DNA of 64,000 bases, taken from Leptospiraceae bacterium (GTDB lineage: Bacteria; Spirochaetota; Leptospiria; Leptospirales; Leptonemataceae). The stretch lies in assembly GCA_026005135.1 (NCBI GenBank), contig BPKM01000003.1:124001-188000 (forward strand), in the 5' to 3' direction. Below the pieces are notes generated by a model. The model had not been told where the DNA came from and ran no database searches. It was given only the letters and a program-made list of their open reading frames with translations. Below, in pieces: positions 56,509 to 64,000 of the stretch (positions are counted from its first letter, which is position 1; each line of letters begins with the position of its first letter). A program made the translations under genes and the position numbers.

Positions 56509-58242
56509 ATGAAAAAGAGTGGCGCTTATTTAGTTACTTATGCATTGGAACAGATTGGGGTACAATATACATTTGGTATTCCGGGGGTACATGTAACTGA
56601 ATTATATGATGAATTAAATAAATCAGAAAAGATTCAACCTATATTGGTTACACATGAAGGATGGGGAGCATTTATGGCAGATGCCATAAGTAGAACGACC
56701 AATTCGATTGGTACCTTAGTAATTGTACCTGCTGCTGGAATGACCCATGCATTAAGTGGTATTGGAGAAGCTTATTTAGATGGTATTCCCATGCTTATTA
56801 TTTCAGGAGGCATACGAAGAGATCTTGATAAAGCATTTCAATTACATCAATTAGATCAGGGAAAAGTATTAGAAGGTATAGTAAAAAAATATTTTTTGAT
56901 TGAAAAACACGAAGAAATTATTCCAACAATTTACGAAGCTTATAAAATCGCAAAATCTGGAAAACCTGGACCAGTATTTATAGAAGTACCTGTTAATATT
57001 CAATTATTTGAAGGTCCTGTATCTCATTTACCGGAATGGAAAGATGATTATTTAAAATATTCCTTACCTCAAAAATCGTATCGAGATATAGAAGAGGCAT
57101 TAGCGCTAATTGAAAGTTCACAAAAAATGGGTATTTTTGCAGGTTGGGGAGCTATCCATGCTACAGATGAATTAATAGAACTTGCTGAACGTCTTCAGGC
57201 TCCTGTATGTACCACATTGCAGGGTTTAAGCGTTTTTCCTTATGATCATCCTTTACATACTGGAATGGGATTTGGACCTTATTCAGTGCCAGCAGCAGAA
57301 GAAGCATTTAAAAATATTGAACTATTAATTGCAATAGGTACATCATTTGGAGAGATTCCTACTGGTAGTTTTGGAATGAAAGTTCCTTCTAAACTTATAC
57401 ACATAGATATAAATCCAGAAGTATTTAATAAAAATTATCAAGCATCTGTTTCTATTGAAGGAGATGCAAAAGAAATTTTAAAGATTTTAGTCCAAAAATT
57501 AAAAATAAAGCGAGAACCAGATATCTCTTTACATAATTTAATAAAAGAAAAAAAAGAACAATATAGAAAAGAATGGATAGAATATAATTCCAAAGATAAA
57601 GTAAATCCAGGAATATTTTTTACCACATTACGAAACTTATTGGAAAGAAATGCTTTTATATTAGCAGATGATGGAAATCATACTTTTCTTACAGAAGAAT
57701 TAATGCCAATTTATGAACCAAAAACATTTTTATCTCCTACGGATTTTAATTGTATGGGATATTGTGTTCCAGCTTGTATAGGAGTAAAATTAACACATCC
57801 AGATAGACAGGTTATAGGTATTGTAGGAGATGGTGCCTTTTTAATGTCTGGATTAGAATTATTAACAGCATCTACTTTAAATTTAGGAGTTATTATTTTT
57901 CTTTTTCATGATGGAGAATTATCTCAGATTTCACAGGGACAGGAAATTCCCTATAATAGGAAAACCTGTACAATTTTAGGCGAAATTCATCCGGAAGGAA
58001 TTGCAAAAGCGACTGGTTCCTATTATTTAGCAATGAATCATAATAATGAAGTAGAATCTGTTATTAAAGACGCTTTAGAAATTTCGAAAAAAGGACAACC
58101 AGTTATAGTTGATGTAAAAATTGATTATTCTAAAAGAACACGTTTTACTCAAGGTGTTGTAAAAATTAATTTAGCGCGATTCCCTTTAGGAGAGAAATTT
58201 CGATTTATTGGTAGAGCATTATTAAGAAGAATTACAGGTTAA
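56509..58242 (+). CDS. Thiamin-diphosphate-dependent enzyme of the acetolactate synthase type
   Basis: This 577-residue decarboxylase/synthase has the activating glutamate in VTHEGWGAFMADAI, GPVFIEVPVNIQLF, and the ThDP/Mg2+ motif GDGAFLMSGLELL through to DGELSQISQGQ. The domain order N-PYR, central, C-PP is normal. It lacks typical IlvB markers and no regulatory ilvN follows, so it is not assigned to branched-chain synthesis. TAGAGGAG precedes the ATG. It ends 11 bases inside the convergent prepilin peptidase gene. Confidence 0.86.
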   Translation: MKKSGAYLVTYALEQIGVQYTFGIPGVHVTELYDELNKSEKIQPILVTHEGWGAFMADAISRTTNSIGTLVIVPAAGMTHALSGIGEAYLDGIPMLIISGGIRRDLDKAFQLHQLDQGKVLEGIVKKYFLIEKHEEIIPTIYEAYKIAKSGKPGPVFIEVPVNIQLFEGPVSHLPEWKDDYLKYSLPQKSYRDIEEALALIESSQKMGIFAGWGAIHATDELIELAERLQAPVCTTLQGLSVFPYDHPLHTGMGFGPYSVPAAEEAFKNIELLIAIGTSFGEIPTGSFGMKVPSKLIHIDINPEVFNKNYQASVSIEGDAKEILKILVQKLKIKREPDISLHNLIKEKKEQYRKEWIEYNSKDKVNPGIFFTTLRNLLERNAFILADDGNHTFLTEELMPIYEPKTFLSPTDFNCMGYCVPACIGVKLTHPDRQVIGIVGDGAFLMSGLELLTASTLNLGVIIFLFHDGELSQISQGQEIPYNRKTCTILGEIHPEGIAKATGSYYLAMNHNNEVESVIKDALEISKKGQPVIVDVKIDYSKRTRFTQGVVKINLARFPLGEKFRFIGRALLRRITG

Positions 58243-59035
58243 AGTAAAAAATATTACTAAAAAATTCAAAAATATCTAATGGTTTTAATACTAGAATTAC
58301 TATAGAAGCTAGTGATAAAAAAAAACCAAGTGGAGCATAGGCATTTCGATTTTTTTTATAGAAAAAGATATAGAAAATACTGCCTAATGCTCCTATATTT
58401 ATTATAATTAAAATTTCAGGTATATTGAAAGTAATACTAATTGCTCCAATTAGAATGATATCACCAAAACCAAATTTTTTTCCCTTACCTATGATAAATA
58501 ACAAAAGAAAAATAAAAATAAATAAACCTGTTTTTAATAATAAATCATATAAATTATTATAAGAATTTATATGATTTATTAAAAATCCCCATATATAAAT
58601 AAAAATAATATTTTCGTAATCTAAAAAAAATTTTTTAAAATCAATTAAACCAGAAATTAGAAAATGAAAAATAATTAATACATATAAAAAACCAAAAATA
58701 TCATAAAAATAATAGAAATAACATAATAATAAACCACCAGATATTTCCCATAAAAAATAATGTAAAGATAAAGGAAATTGACAATGATAACATTTTCTTC
58801 CAGTTATAAAGAATCCAAAAACCGGTATTAAGTATTTATAGGGAATCTTATTGTTACAGTTGTAACAGAAAGAAGGTTTTAAAAATAATTTTTTATATTT
58901 TTCTTTTAAAGAATATTGTTTTCTTGCAGGACTATAAAAAAAATATAAAATTCTATCATAAAGTGTTTTATAAAAACTTCCTAAGGAAGCTCCAATAAAA
59001 AATAAATAAAAATATTTTATTAATAATATATACAT
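58232..59035 (-). CDS. Prepilin peptidase (PilD/GspO)
   Basis: This inner-membrane aspartic protease cleaves and methylates type IV prepilins and type II pseudopilins. The N-terminal zinc motif CYNC..CYHC (residues ~57-82) is present. The catalytic aspartates are seen in LIDFKKFFLDYENI and GKKFGFGDIILI (the GxGD motif). It has seven to eight helices. It would process GspK encoded at 18302-19426. Confidence 0.9.
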   Translation of the reverse strand: MYILLIKYFYLFFIGASLGSFYKTLYDRILYFFYSPARKQYSLKEKYKKLFLKPSFCYNCNNKIPYKYLIPVFGFFITGRKCYHCQFPLSLHYFLWEISGGLLLCYFYYFYDIFGFLYVLIIFHFLISGLIDFKKFFLDYENIIFIYIWGFLINHINSYNNLYDLLLKTGLFIFIFLLLFIIGKGKKFGFGDIILIGAISITFNIPEILIIINIGALGSIFYIFFYKKNRNAYAPLGFFLSLASIVILVLKPLDIFEFFSNIFYFNL

Positions 59036-60009
59036 TTTTTTTCAAATTCTTTAAATCTTTCTGGTTCCTCTATAGAAATATGAATTGGTTCATTGGTTTC
59101 TGGATGGATAAAAGAAAGCTCTTTTGCTAATAAAAGTAAACCATATTTTTTAACTTTTTCATCAACATCATAATATAATTCATCTCCAACAACTGGACAT
59201 TTTAAATGATGAAAGTGAGCACGAATTTGATGTGTTCGACCTGTTATTAAATTAATTTTAACCTTAGTATATCTTCTATGATGATTGGAAGTGATAGATT
59301 TTAAAATTTCATATTCTGTAATTGCTCTTCTTCCTTCGGGATGAACATGCATTCTTAATCGATAAATAGGATGTCTTTTTAAAGGTAAATCAATAACTCC
59401 TTTATCTTCGGGTGGTAATCCCAGTAACCAGGCAATATAGGTTTTTTGAATATTTCTTGTTAAAAATAAACGAGATAATTTCCATTGAGTAGATATATTT
59501 TTAGCAATAAGTAAAACACCTTCTGTCATTTTATCCAATCTATGAACCAAACCAGGACGAAAAGAAAGTGCTCGTTCCTTTAGATTAATTGTTTGGTTTT
59601 GTAGATCTTTCCAATGATATAAGATTCCATGAAGTAATGTCACTTTATCTTTTTCGTTTGGTCCTGGATGAACGCTTATTCCCGGAGGTTTATGGATAAT
59701 AGCAAGATATGGATCTTCGTAAAGAATAGATAATTCCATAGGTACTGGTTCAATTGTTATTTCTTTTTTATCAGGCTCAATCGATTCTTCGATAATTATT
59801 TTCATGCCTGCATTTATAGGCAAGGAGGGTTTGATTTTTTTTTCTGGAACGATTTTACCATTATCAATAATTTGAATTTTTTTTTCTTTAATAATTTTTT
59901 GAATCATATTTCTACTAAGAACAGATTGGAAATAATTCGATAAAAAAACATCTAATCTTTTAGAAGATTCATTTACTTCTATAATAGTTTTTTTATTTTT
60001 TATATTCAT
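59020..60009 (-). CDS. rluD: RluD-family 23S rRNA pseudouridine synthase
   Basis: An N-terminal S4 RNA-binding domain (SSKRLDVFLSNYFQSV, residues 15-70) precedes the catalytic domain with the aspartate in GLVHRLDKMTEGVLLIAK, KTYIAWLLGLP, and INLITGRTHQIRAHFHHLK. The 329-residue length matches RluD/RluA-type synthases, which isomerise uridines in 23S rRNA. RluD is the closest by domain layout. It is divergent from hslU and overlaps the prepilin peptidase start by 16 bases. Confidence 0.88.
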   Translation of the reverse strand: MNIKNKKTIIEVNESSKRLDVFLSNYFQSVLSRNMIQKIIKEKKIQIIDNGKIVPEKKIKPSLPINAGMKIIIEESIEPDKKEITIEPVPMELSILYEDPYLAIIHKPPGISVHPGPNEKDKVTLLHGILYHWKDLQNQTINLKERALSFRPGLVHRLDKMTEGVLLIAKNISTQWKLSRLFLTRNIQKTYIAWLLGLPPEDKGVIDLPLKRHPIYRLRMHVHPEGRRAITEYEILKSITSNHHRRYTKVKINLITGRTHQIRAHFHHLKCPVVGDELYYDVDEKVKKYGLLLLAKELSFIHPETNEPIHISIEEPERFKEFEKKCIYY

Positions 60010-60210
60010 ATTTCTTTATTTAAGGTAATGATTTTTTTGACTATTTTAATGAAAATTTAAATTTATAATTATTTATGCAATTTTTATAAAAAAACAATTT
60101 CTATTAAAAATATTAAACATTATATAATTAAATAAAAAAATAATTATTAAAAGTCAAGTTAAAACTAACGAGGTAGATGAATCAGAGTAAAACAAAAAAT
60201 TTCTTTCTGT

Positions 60211-60239
60211 TTGACAAAAGAATGATTTTATTAGATTAA
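60211..60239 (+). promoter_or_regulatory. Putative hslU promoter
   Basis: TTGACA (60211-60216) is followed by TAGATT (60232-60237, 15-base spacer) or GATTAA (60234-60239, 17-base spacer); either puts the transcription start at about the ATG at 60245. The rest of 60010-60210 is AT-rich with no gene. Confidence 0.45.
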
Positions 60240-60244
60240 GACCT

Positions 60245-61801
60245 ATGGAATTTGATCAAACTAATGTGGAATTTGTTAATAAAAATTCACAACAAAATGT
60301 AAAATATCAATCTAATGATGGTTTAGATTATATTGAAAAATTAACACCAAAACAAATCGTAGAAGAATTGGATAAATATATAATAGGGCAAAATAAAGCA
60401 AAAAAAGTAGTTGCAATTGCTATAAGAAATCGTTTAAGAAGACAAAAAATTCAGGATCCTATTTTAAGAGAAGAAATTCATCCCAAAAATATTATCATGA
60501 TAGGACCAACTGGTTGTGGAAAAACAGAAATTGCAAGACGCCTTGCAAAATTAACAAGAGCACCTTTTGTAAAAGTAGAAGCGACAAAATTTACAGAAGT
60601 AGGTTATGTGGGTAGAGATGTAGATTCCATGATTCGTGATTTAGTAGCTAATGCGGTAAATCTTGTTCGAAAAGAATTTGAAAAGGAAGTAGAAGAAAAG
60701 GCACAAAAGAATGTAGAAGATAAAATTATTGATATTTTATTATCATCTAAAAAATCAAAAACAACAAAAACCACAAAACAAGCACCTTCTGAAGATGAAA
60801 TTATGAAAAATCCTATGCTACTACTGAAAACTCTTGTAGATATGAGTCAGGTAGGAAAAGATATACAGGCTGGTCTATCTAATTCAGAAGAACAACCCCA
60901 GCAGGTAAATAATCAAAAACAAATAAGAGAAGCAATAAGAGAACAATTACGAAGAGGTGATCTTGATAAACATGAAATTGAAATCGAAATACCAACACCT
61001 TCTTTCCCTATGATACAGGTTATGGGAGGACCAAATTTAGAAGAAATAGATATGCAACTTCAAAATATGTTTGGTGATCTTTTTCCTAAGAAAAATAAAA
61101 GAAGAAAAGTAACAATTGAAGAAGCCAAAAAAATTCTCTATCAACAGGAAGTGGATAAATTGATTGATCAGGAAAAAGTAAAATTAGAAGCAATAAGAAG
61201 AACTGAGCAATTAGGTATTGTGTTTATTGACGAAATTGATAAAATTTGTGGTAGAAATACCCATCATGGTCCAGATGTTTCCAGAGAAGGTGTACAGAGA
61301 GATTTATTGCCAATTGTAGAAGGTTCGACTGTAAATACTCGCTATGGTCCTGTAAAAACAGATCATATTTTGTTTATAGCTGCAGGAGCATTTCATACAA
61401 GTAAACCTTCTGATTTAATTCCAGAATTACAGGGACGTTTTCCTTTAAGGGTAGAATTAGAAGAATTAACAAGAGAAGATTTTAAAAAGATTTTAACAGT
61501 TCCCCAAAATTCTTTAACTAAACAAGCAATTAAACTTTTAGAAACAGAAGGCGTTCAATTAGAGTTTACAGAAGATGCAATTGATGAGATTTCTTCTATA
61601 GCATATGAGTTAAATAATAGAACAGAAAATATAGGAGCAAGAAGATTACACACAATTATCGAAACATTATTAGAAGATATATCTTTTGAAGCTCCAGATT
61701 TACCAGAAGATAAAAAACATATTATTATTGATGCAAATTATGTAAGAGAAAAAATTTCGGGTATTGTTAAAGATAAAGATTTAAGCCAATATATACTATA
61801 A
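60245..61801 (+). CDS. hslU: HslU, ATPase subunit of the HslUV protease
   Basis: This AAA+ unfoldase feeds proteins to the HslV peptidase. It has [20 protein letters not shown] at the start, Walker [15 protein letters not shown] (near residue 92), the pore motif [13 protein letters not shown], Walker [25 protein letters not shown], sensor [12 protein letters not shown] and the C-terminal KDLSQYIL tail that activates HslV. The I-domain (about residues 125-300) is somewhat longer than in E. coli HslU. No hslV gene lies next to it in the window. Confidence 0.95.
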   Translation: MEFDQTNVEFVNKNSQQNVKYQSNDGLDYIEKLTPKQIVEELDKYIIGQNKAKKVVAIAIRNRLRRQKIQDPILREEIHPKNIIMIGPTGCGKTEIARRLAKLTRAPFVKVEATKFTEVGYVGRDVDSMIRDLVANAVNLVRKEFEKEVEEKAQKNVEDKIIDILLSSKKSKTTKTTKQAPSEDEIMKNPMLLLKTLVDMSQVGKDIQAGLSNSEEQPQQVNNQKQIREAIREQLRRGDLDKHEIEIEIPTPSFPMIQVMGGPNLEEIDMQLQNMFGDLFPKKNKRRKVTIEEAKKILYQQEVDKLIDQEKVKLEAIRRTEQLGIVFIDEIDKICGRNTHHGPDVSREGVQRDLLPIVEGSTVNTRYGPVKTDHILFIAAGAFHTSKPSDLIPELQGRFPLRVELEELTREDFKKILTVPQNSLTKQAIKLLETEGVQLEFTEDAIDEISSIAYELNNRTENIGARRLHTIIETLLEDISFEAPDLPEDKKHIIIDANYVREKISGIVKDKDLSQYIL

Positions 61802-61813
61802 AGAGGTTTAACG

Positions 61814-62920
61814 TTGGCTTCTGAAAATTTTAGTTTTAAACATTTAGAAGAATTTGTAAATCGCTGGATTCCTAAATTTATACCAGATAAAGTACAGGAA
61901 GAAGAAACATTACCACCACAACAAAAGAGAAAAAGTTTATTTTTATTATTTTTGAAAATTTTACCATGGACTACACTAATAGTTTTTATAATAACTATAT
62001 TTTACGATCCATTTTATAATTGGGAAGTATCTTTTCCATGGCGAGATGAACCTTTATCTTTAAAGGGAATTTTAAGAATGTTGGCGGTTACAGGTCTTGT
62101 TGGATATGGAACTAATTATATAGCTATAAAAATGCTCTTTCATCCTCGAAAAAAAAGACCTATTTTAGGACAGGGATTAATTCCAGCAAGTAAAGTAAGA
62201 ATAGCCTATCGTTTAGGTGAATCTATCAGTAAAGAAATTATAAATCCAGAGTTAATAGTAAAGCAAGTAAAAGAAACTGGGCTTATAAAAAAATATGTAG
62301 ATAGTTTTAATCTTTCTTTAAAAGAGACAGTACAATTACCAGAATTTCAAAAAGATTTATTGGAACTAATTGAATATTATGTTAATTCTATTTTACGATC
62401 AAAAGAATTTCGGGAAAATATAAAAAGTTTTATTCAGGGCATTGATTTTGAGAATTTAAAAGGTATAGAAGCTGGATTATTAAAAATTTATCGTTTTATA
62501 GGTGGAGATCAGGAAATAGCAAAAAGAATAGAAGAAATTATACTATCAATAGAATATAAAATTGATCCTCATGAAAAAGTAATTCAGGAATATTTACATA
62601 AATTACCCGATTTGATAGATAATAATAAAGATACGATAGAAGATATATTATTAAAAGTAGTTGTTTTTCTGATAGAACGAATTAATATTAAAAAAGTAAT
62701 TGTAAATAATTTATTAGAATTTGATGAATTACGATTAGAAAAATTAATTCTTTATTCTACTTCGGATCAACTTGATTATATTCAATACTTAGGTTGTTTA
62801 TTGGGAATACTTGGTGGATTATTCATCTGGATCCCTTATGAATCATTTTTTATCCTGATTCTTTTAGGTTCATTTATTTTTATTTTAGATGAAATATTAT
62901 ATAGAATGAATCAAAAATGA
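61814..62920 (+). CDS. DUF445-family membrane protein
   Basis: The product of 368 residues has one helix near residues 45-63, the family block VTGLVGYGTNYIAIKMLFHP followed by GQGLIPASKVRIAYRLGE, a long helical domain and two closing helices at 325-365. It starts with TTG at 61814, after AGAGG. The function of DUF445 proteins is unknown. The stop overlaps the next gene by ATGA. Confidence 0.87.
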   Translation: MASENFSFKHLEEFVNRWIPKFIPDKVQEEETLPPQQKRKSLFLLFLKILPWTTLIVFIITIFYDPFYNWEVSFPWRDEPLSLKGILRMLAVTGLVGYGTNYIAIKMLFHPRKKRPILGQGLIPASKVRIAYRLGESISKEIINPELIVKQVKETGLIKKYVDSFNLSLKETVQLPEFQKDLLELIEYYVNSILRSKEFRENIKSFIQGIDFENLKGIEAGLLKIYRFIGGDQEIAKRIEEIILSIEYKIDPHEKVIQEYLHKLPDLIDNNKDTIEDILLKVVVFLIERINIKKVIVNNLLEFDELRLEKLILYSTSDQLDYIQYLGCLLGILGGLFIWIPYESFFILILLGSFIFILDEILYRMNQK

Positions 62921-64000
62921 AATATCCCATATTACTATTACCAGAATTTAAAAATAAGACGATAGATCCATATATATTTGATTCCCTTTTAAATCATCCT
63001 TTAGAAAGGCTCTGTTGCATAAAAGTTAATTATTTTCCATTTATAAAAATATTTATCAATATTTTGAGACAATTTTTCGTGATATGAAAAAAGTATTAAA
63101 TTTTTAAAGGTATGTTTGTAATATTTGAAAAAATTTCGCTTTTATAAAAGATTTTGATTTTAAATAGTAGTTATGCAACAAAGCCCTTTAGAAATACAAA
63201 TAAGAAAAATTATAAAAGAAAATAATAGTTTAACCTATTTCTCTGAAGAAGATCGATTCCCCAATAAAATTTCTATAGAAAAAACATTAAAATCATGGGA
63301 AATTCCTTTTGAAGAAGAAATATTAGTACTCCTGTTATGGGTAATGGCATTTTCTTATGTTATAATTGCGGTTTCTTTTATTGAAAAGCCTCAAACATTT
63401 AATGATTATCATTTTATTGATTCAACCTATACAAATATTGTAAATATTAAAGAATATTTTTATAATAAAATTTCACTTATTTATAAGGAAATTTATGGTA
63501 AAATATTTACTGAAAAAAATCTACAAAATATTTTATTTATTGATCCAATGCTTTATAATTTTAAAAATCAAAATGAATATTTATTATATCAATATGCTCG
63601 AATTTTTGAAATTTTAAAAGAATTCCTGGAAAAAATAGATAGAGACCAGGATTTTATGAACCAAACAGAAATATTAAAAAGAAAACAATATGCAATTCAT
63701 AAATTAAAAGAAAAATATAAATTGATTATTTCAGAAAAACAAAATTTAAAAGAAAAAGAACAGAATAATATTTCAGAAGAAAAAGAAAAAATTGTACAAC
63801 GTAGAGCAGTTGATGATCCAAGATGGAAAAAAATTGAAAAATCACCACATATTGATTGGGATATGGTTTTTCGTACATTTGGTCCTAATATGGTTATACG
63901 CATTTTACTAAGAAGACAGGATTACGAATTATTAAAAAAAATGATAGAAGAAAAGAAAATTTATAAATCTAGAGGACTTAAAATATATATTAGAAGGAAT
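62917..64000 (+). pseudogene. Uncharacterised gene interrupted by a MITE, runs off the window
   Basis: The gene starts MKYPILLLPEFKNKTIDPYI at an ATG overlapping the DUF445 stop. At residue 30 it is interrupted by the element at 63008-63185. If the element and one copy of the 9-bp duplication are removed, the frame rejoins perfectly (NHPLE then IQIRKIIKENN) and stays open to base 64000. The rejoined protein is charged and helical with a short hydrophobic segment (LLLWVMAFSYVIIAV). No family is recognised. As read, translation enters the element and stops about 25 codons later. Confidence 0.75.
63008..63185 (+). mobile_element. 178-bp MITE with IS903-like ends (copy 2)
   Basis: It has left end GGCTCTGTTGCATAA and right end TTATGCAACAAAGCC, 15-bp inverted repeats with one mismatch, and is flanked by the perfect 9-bp duplication CTTTAGAAA (62999-63007 and 63186-63194). 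A 9-bp duplication is the size made by IS903-group (IS5 family) transposases, and the ends resemble that group. It has no coding capacity. It disrupts the gene starting at 62917. Confidence 0.87.

Noticed and set aside
1..64000. tRNA or rRNA genes
   Set aside because: No cloverleaf with a GTTCRANNC T-arm or rRNA-like GC-rich block was noticed in the intergenic regions. This was done by eye, so a tRNA scan would be decisive.

Overview
The window is very AT-rich chromosomal DNA (most third positions are A or T) and reads like a spirochaete of the Leptospirales, probably an uncultured relative of Leptospiraceae with a lower G+C content than cultured Leptospira. The clues are two copies of a DUF1564-like gene (a family known mainly from Leptospira), a plastid-type ferredoxin-NADP reductase ending in Tyr, type II secretion parts (GspK, prepilin peptidase), the run fmt / PASTA protein / rpe, a bactofilin, and MeaA/MeaB with an ETF pair. 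This is an inference from gene content; no rRNA or tRNA gene was found.

Layout. 1-13.2 kb: the end of a menaquinone (futalosine) gene, a phosphate permease, then a same-strand run: ilvD, the B12-dependent mutase meaA with its chaperone meaB, ddl, galK, a GH36 alpha-galactosidase, an amino-acid/Na+ symporter and a class III nucleotide cyclase. 13-22.6 kb: FNR, a PAS/GAF/GGDEF/EAL protein, an epimerase, gspK, a possible metallopeptidase and small genes. 22.7-23.6 kb and 35.8-36.5 kb: two inverted copies of a compact mobile unit, the first followed by a 159-bp MITE. Between them are YihY, an aldo-keto reductase, bactofilin, glycosyltransferase, hfq, lolA-like, etfBA and pth. 36.6-47.5 kb: PEBP, secernin, M28 peptidase, AEC carrier, fmt-PASTA-rpe and a ThiF/MoeB protein. 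47.7-54.7 kb: two GC-rich hairpin arrays, each running straight into the ribosome-binding site of a small cysteine-containing protein, with LapA, RsmD, a GT2 glycosyltransferase, a PilZ protein, an RnfC-like protein and PtsN between and after them. 54.8-64 kb: a flavoprotein/ThDP-enzyme pair, prepilin peptidase, RluD-type pseudouridine synthase, hslU, a DUF445 protein and a gene broken by a second MITE.

Four things stand out. (1) A roughly 690-bp unit carrying one DUF1564-like gene is bounded by about 13-bp inverted repeats and flanked by a different perfect 6-bp direct repeat at each of its two sites, so it behaves as a transposable unit without a recognisable transposase. (2) Two arrays of 65/66-bp units combine a perfect or near-perfect hairpin, whose stem sequence changes between units while pairing is kept, with a G-run motif of G-quadruplex type. 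(3) Many first genes have -35/-10 boxes placed so that transcription would start at or within a few bases of the ATG (leaderless mRNAs), while genes inside operons have Shine-Dalgarno sequences. (4) At least eight genes are interrupted by single-base frameshifts, nearly all one extra base and often in homopolymers. These may be sequencing error, decay or slippage, and the sequence alone cannot decide.
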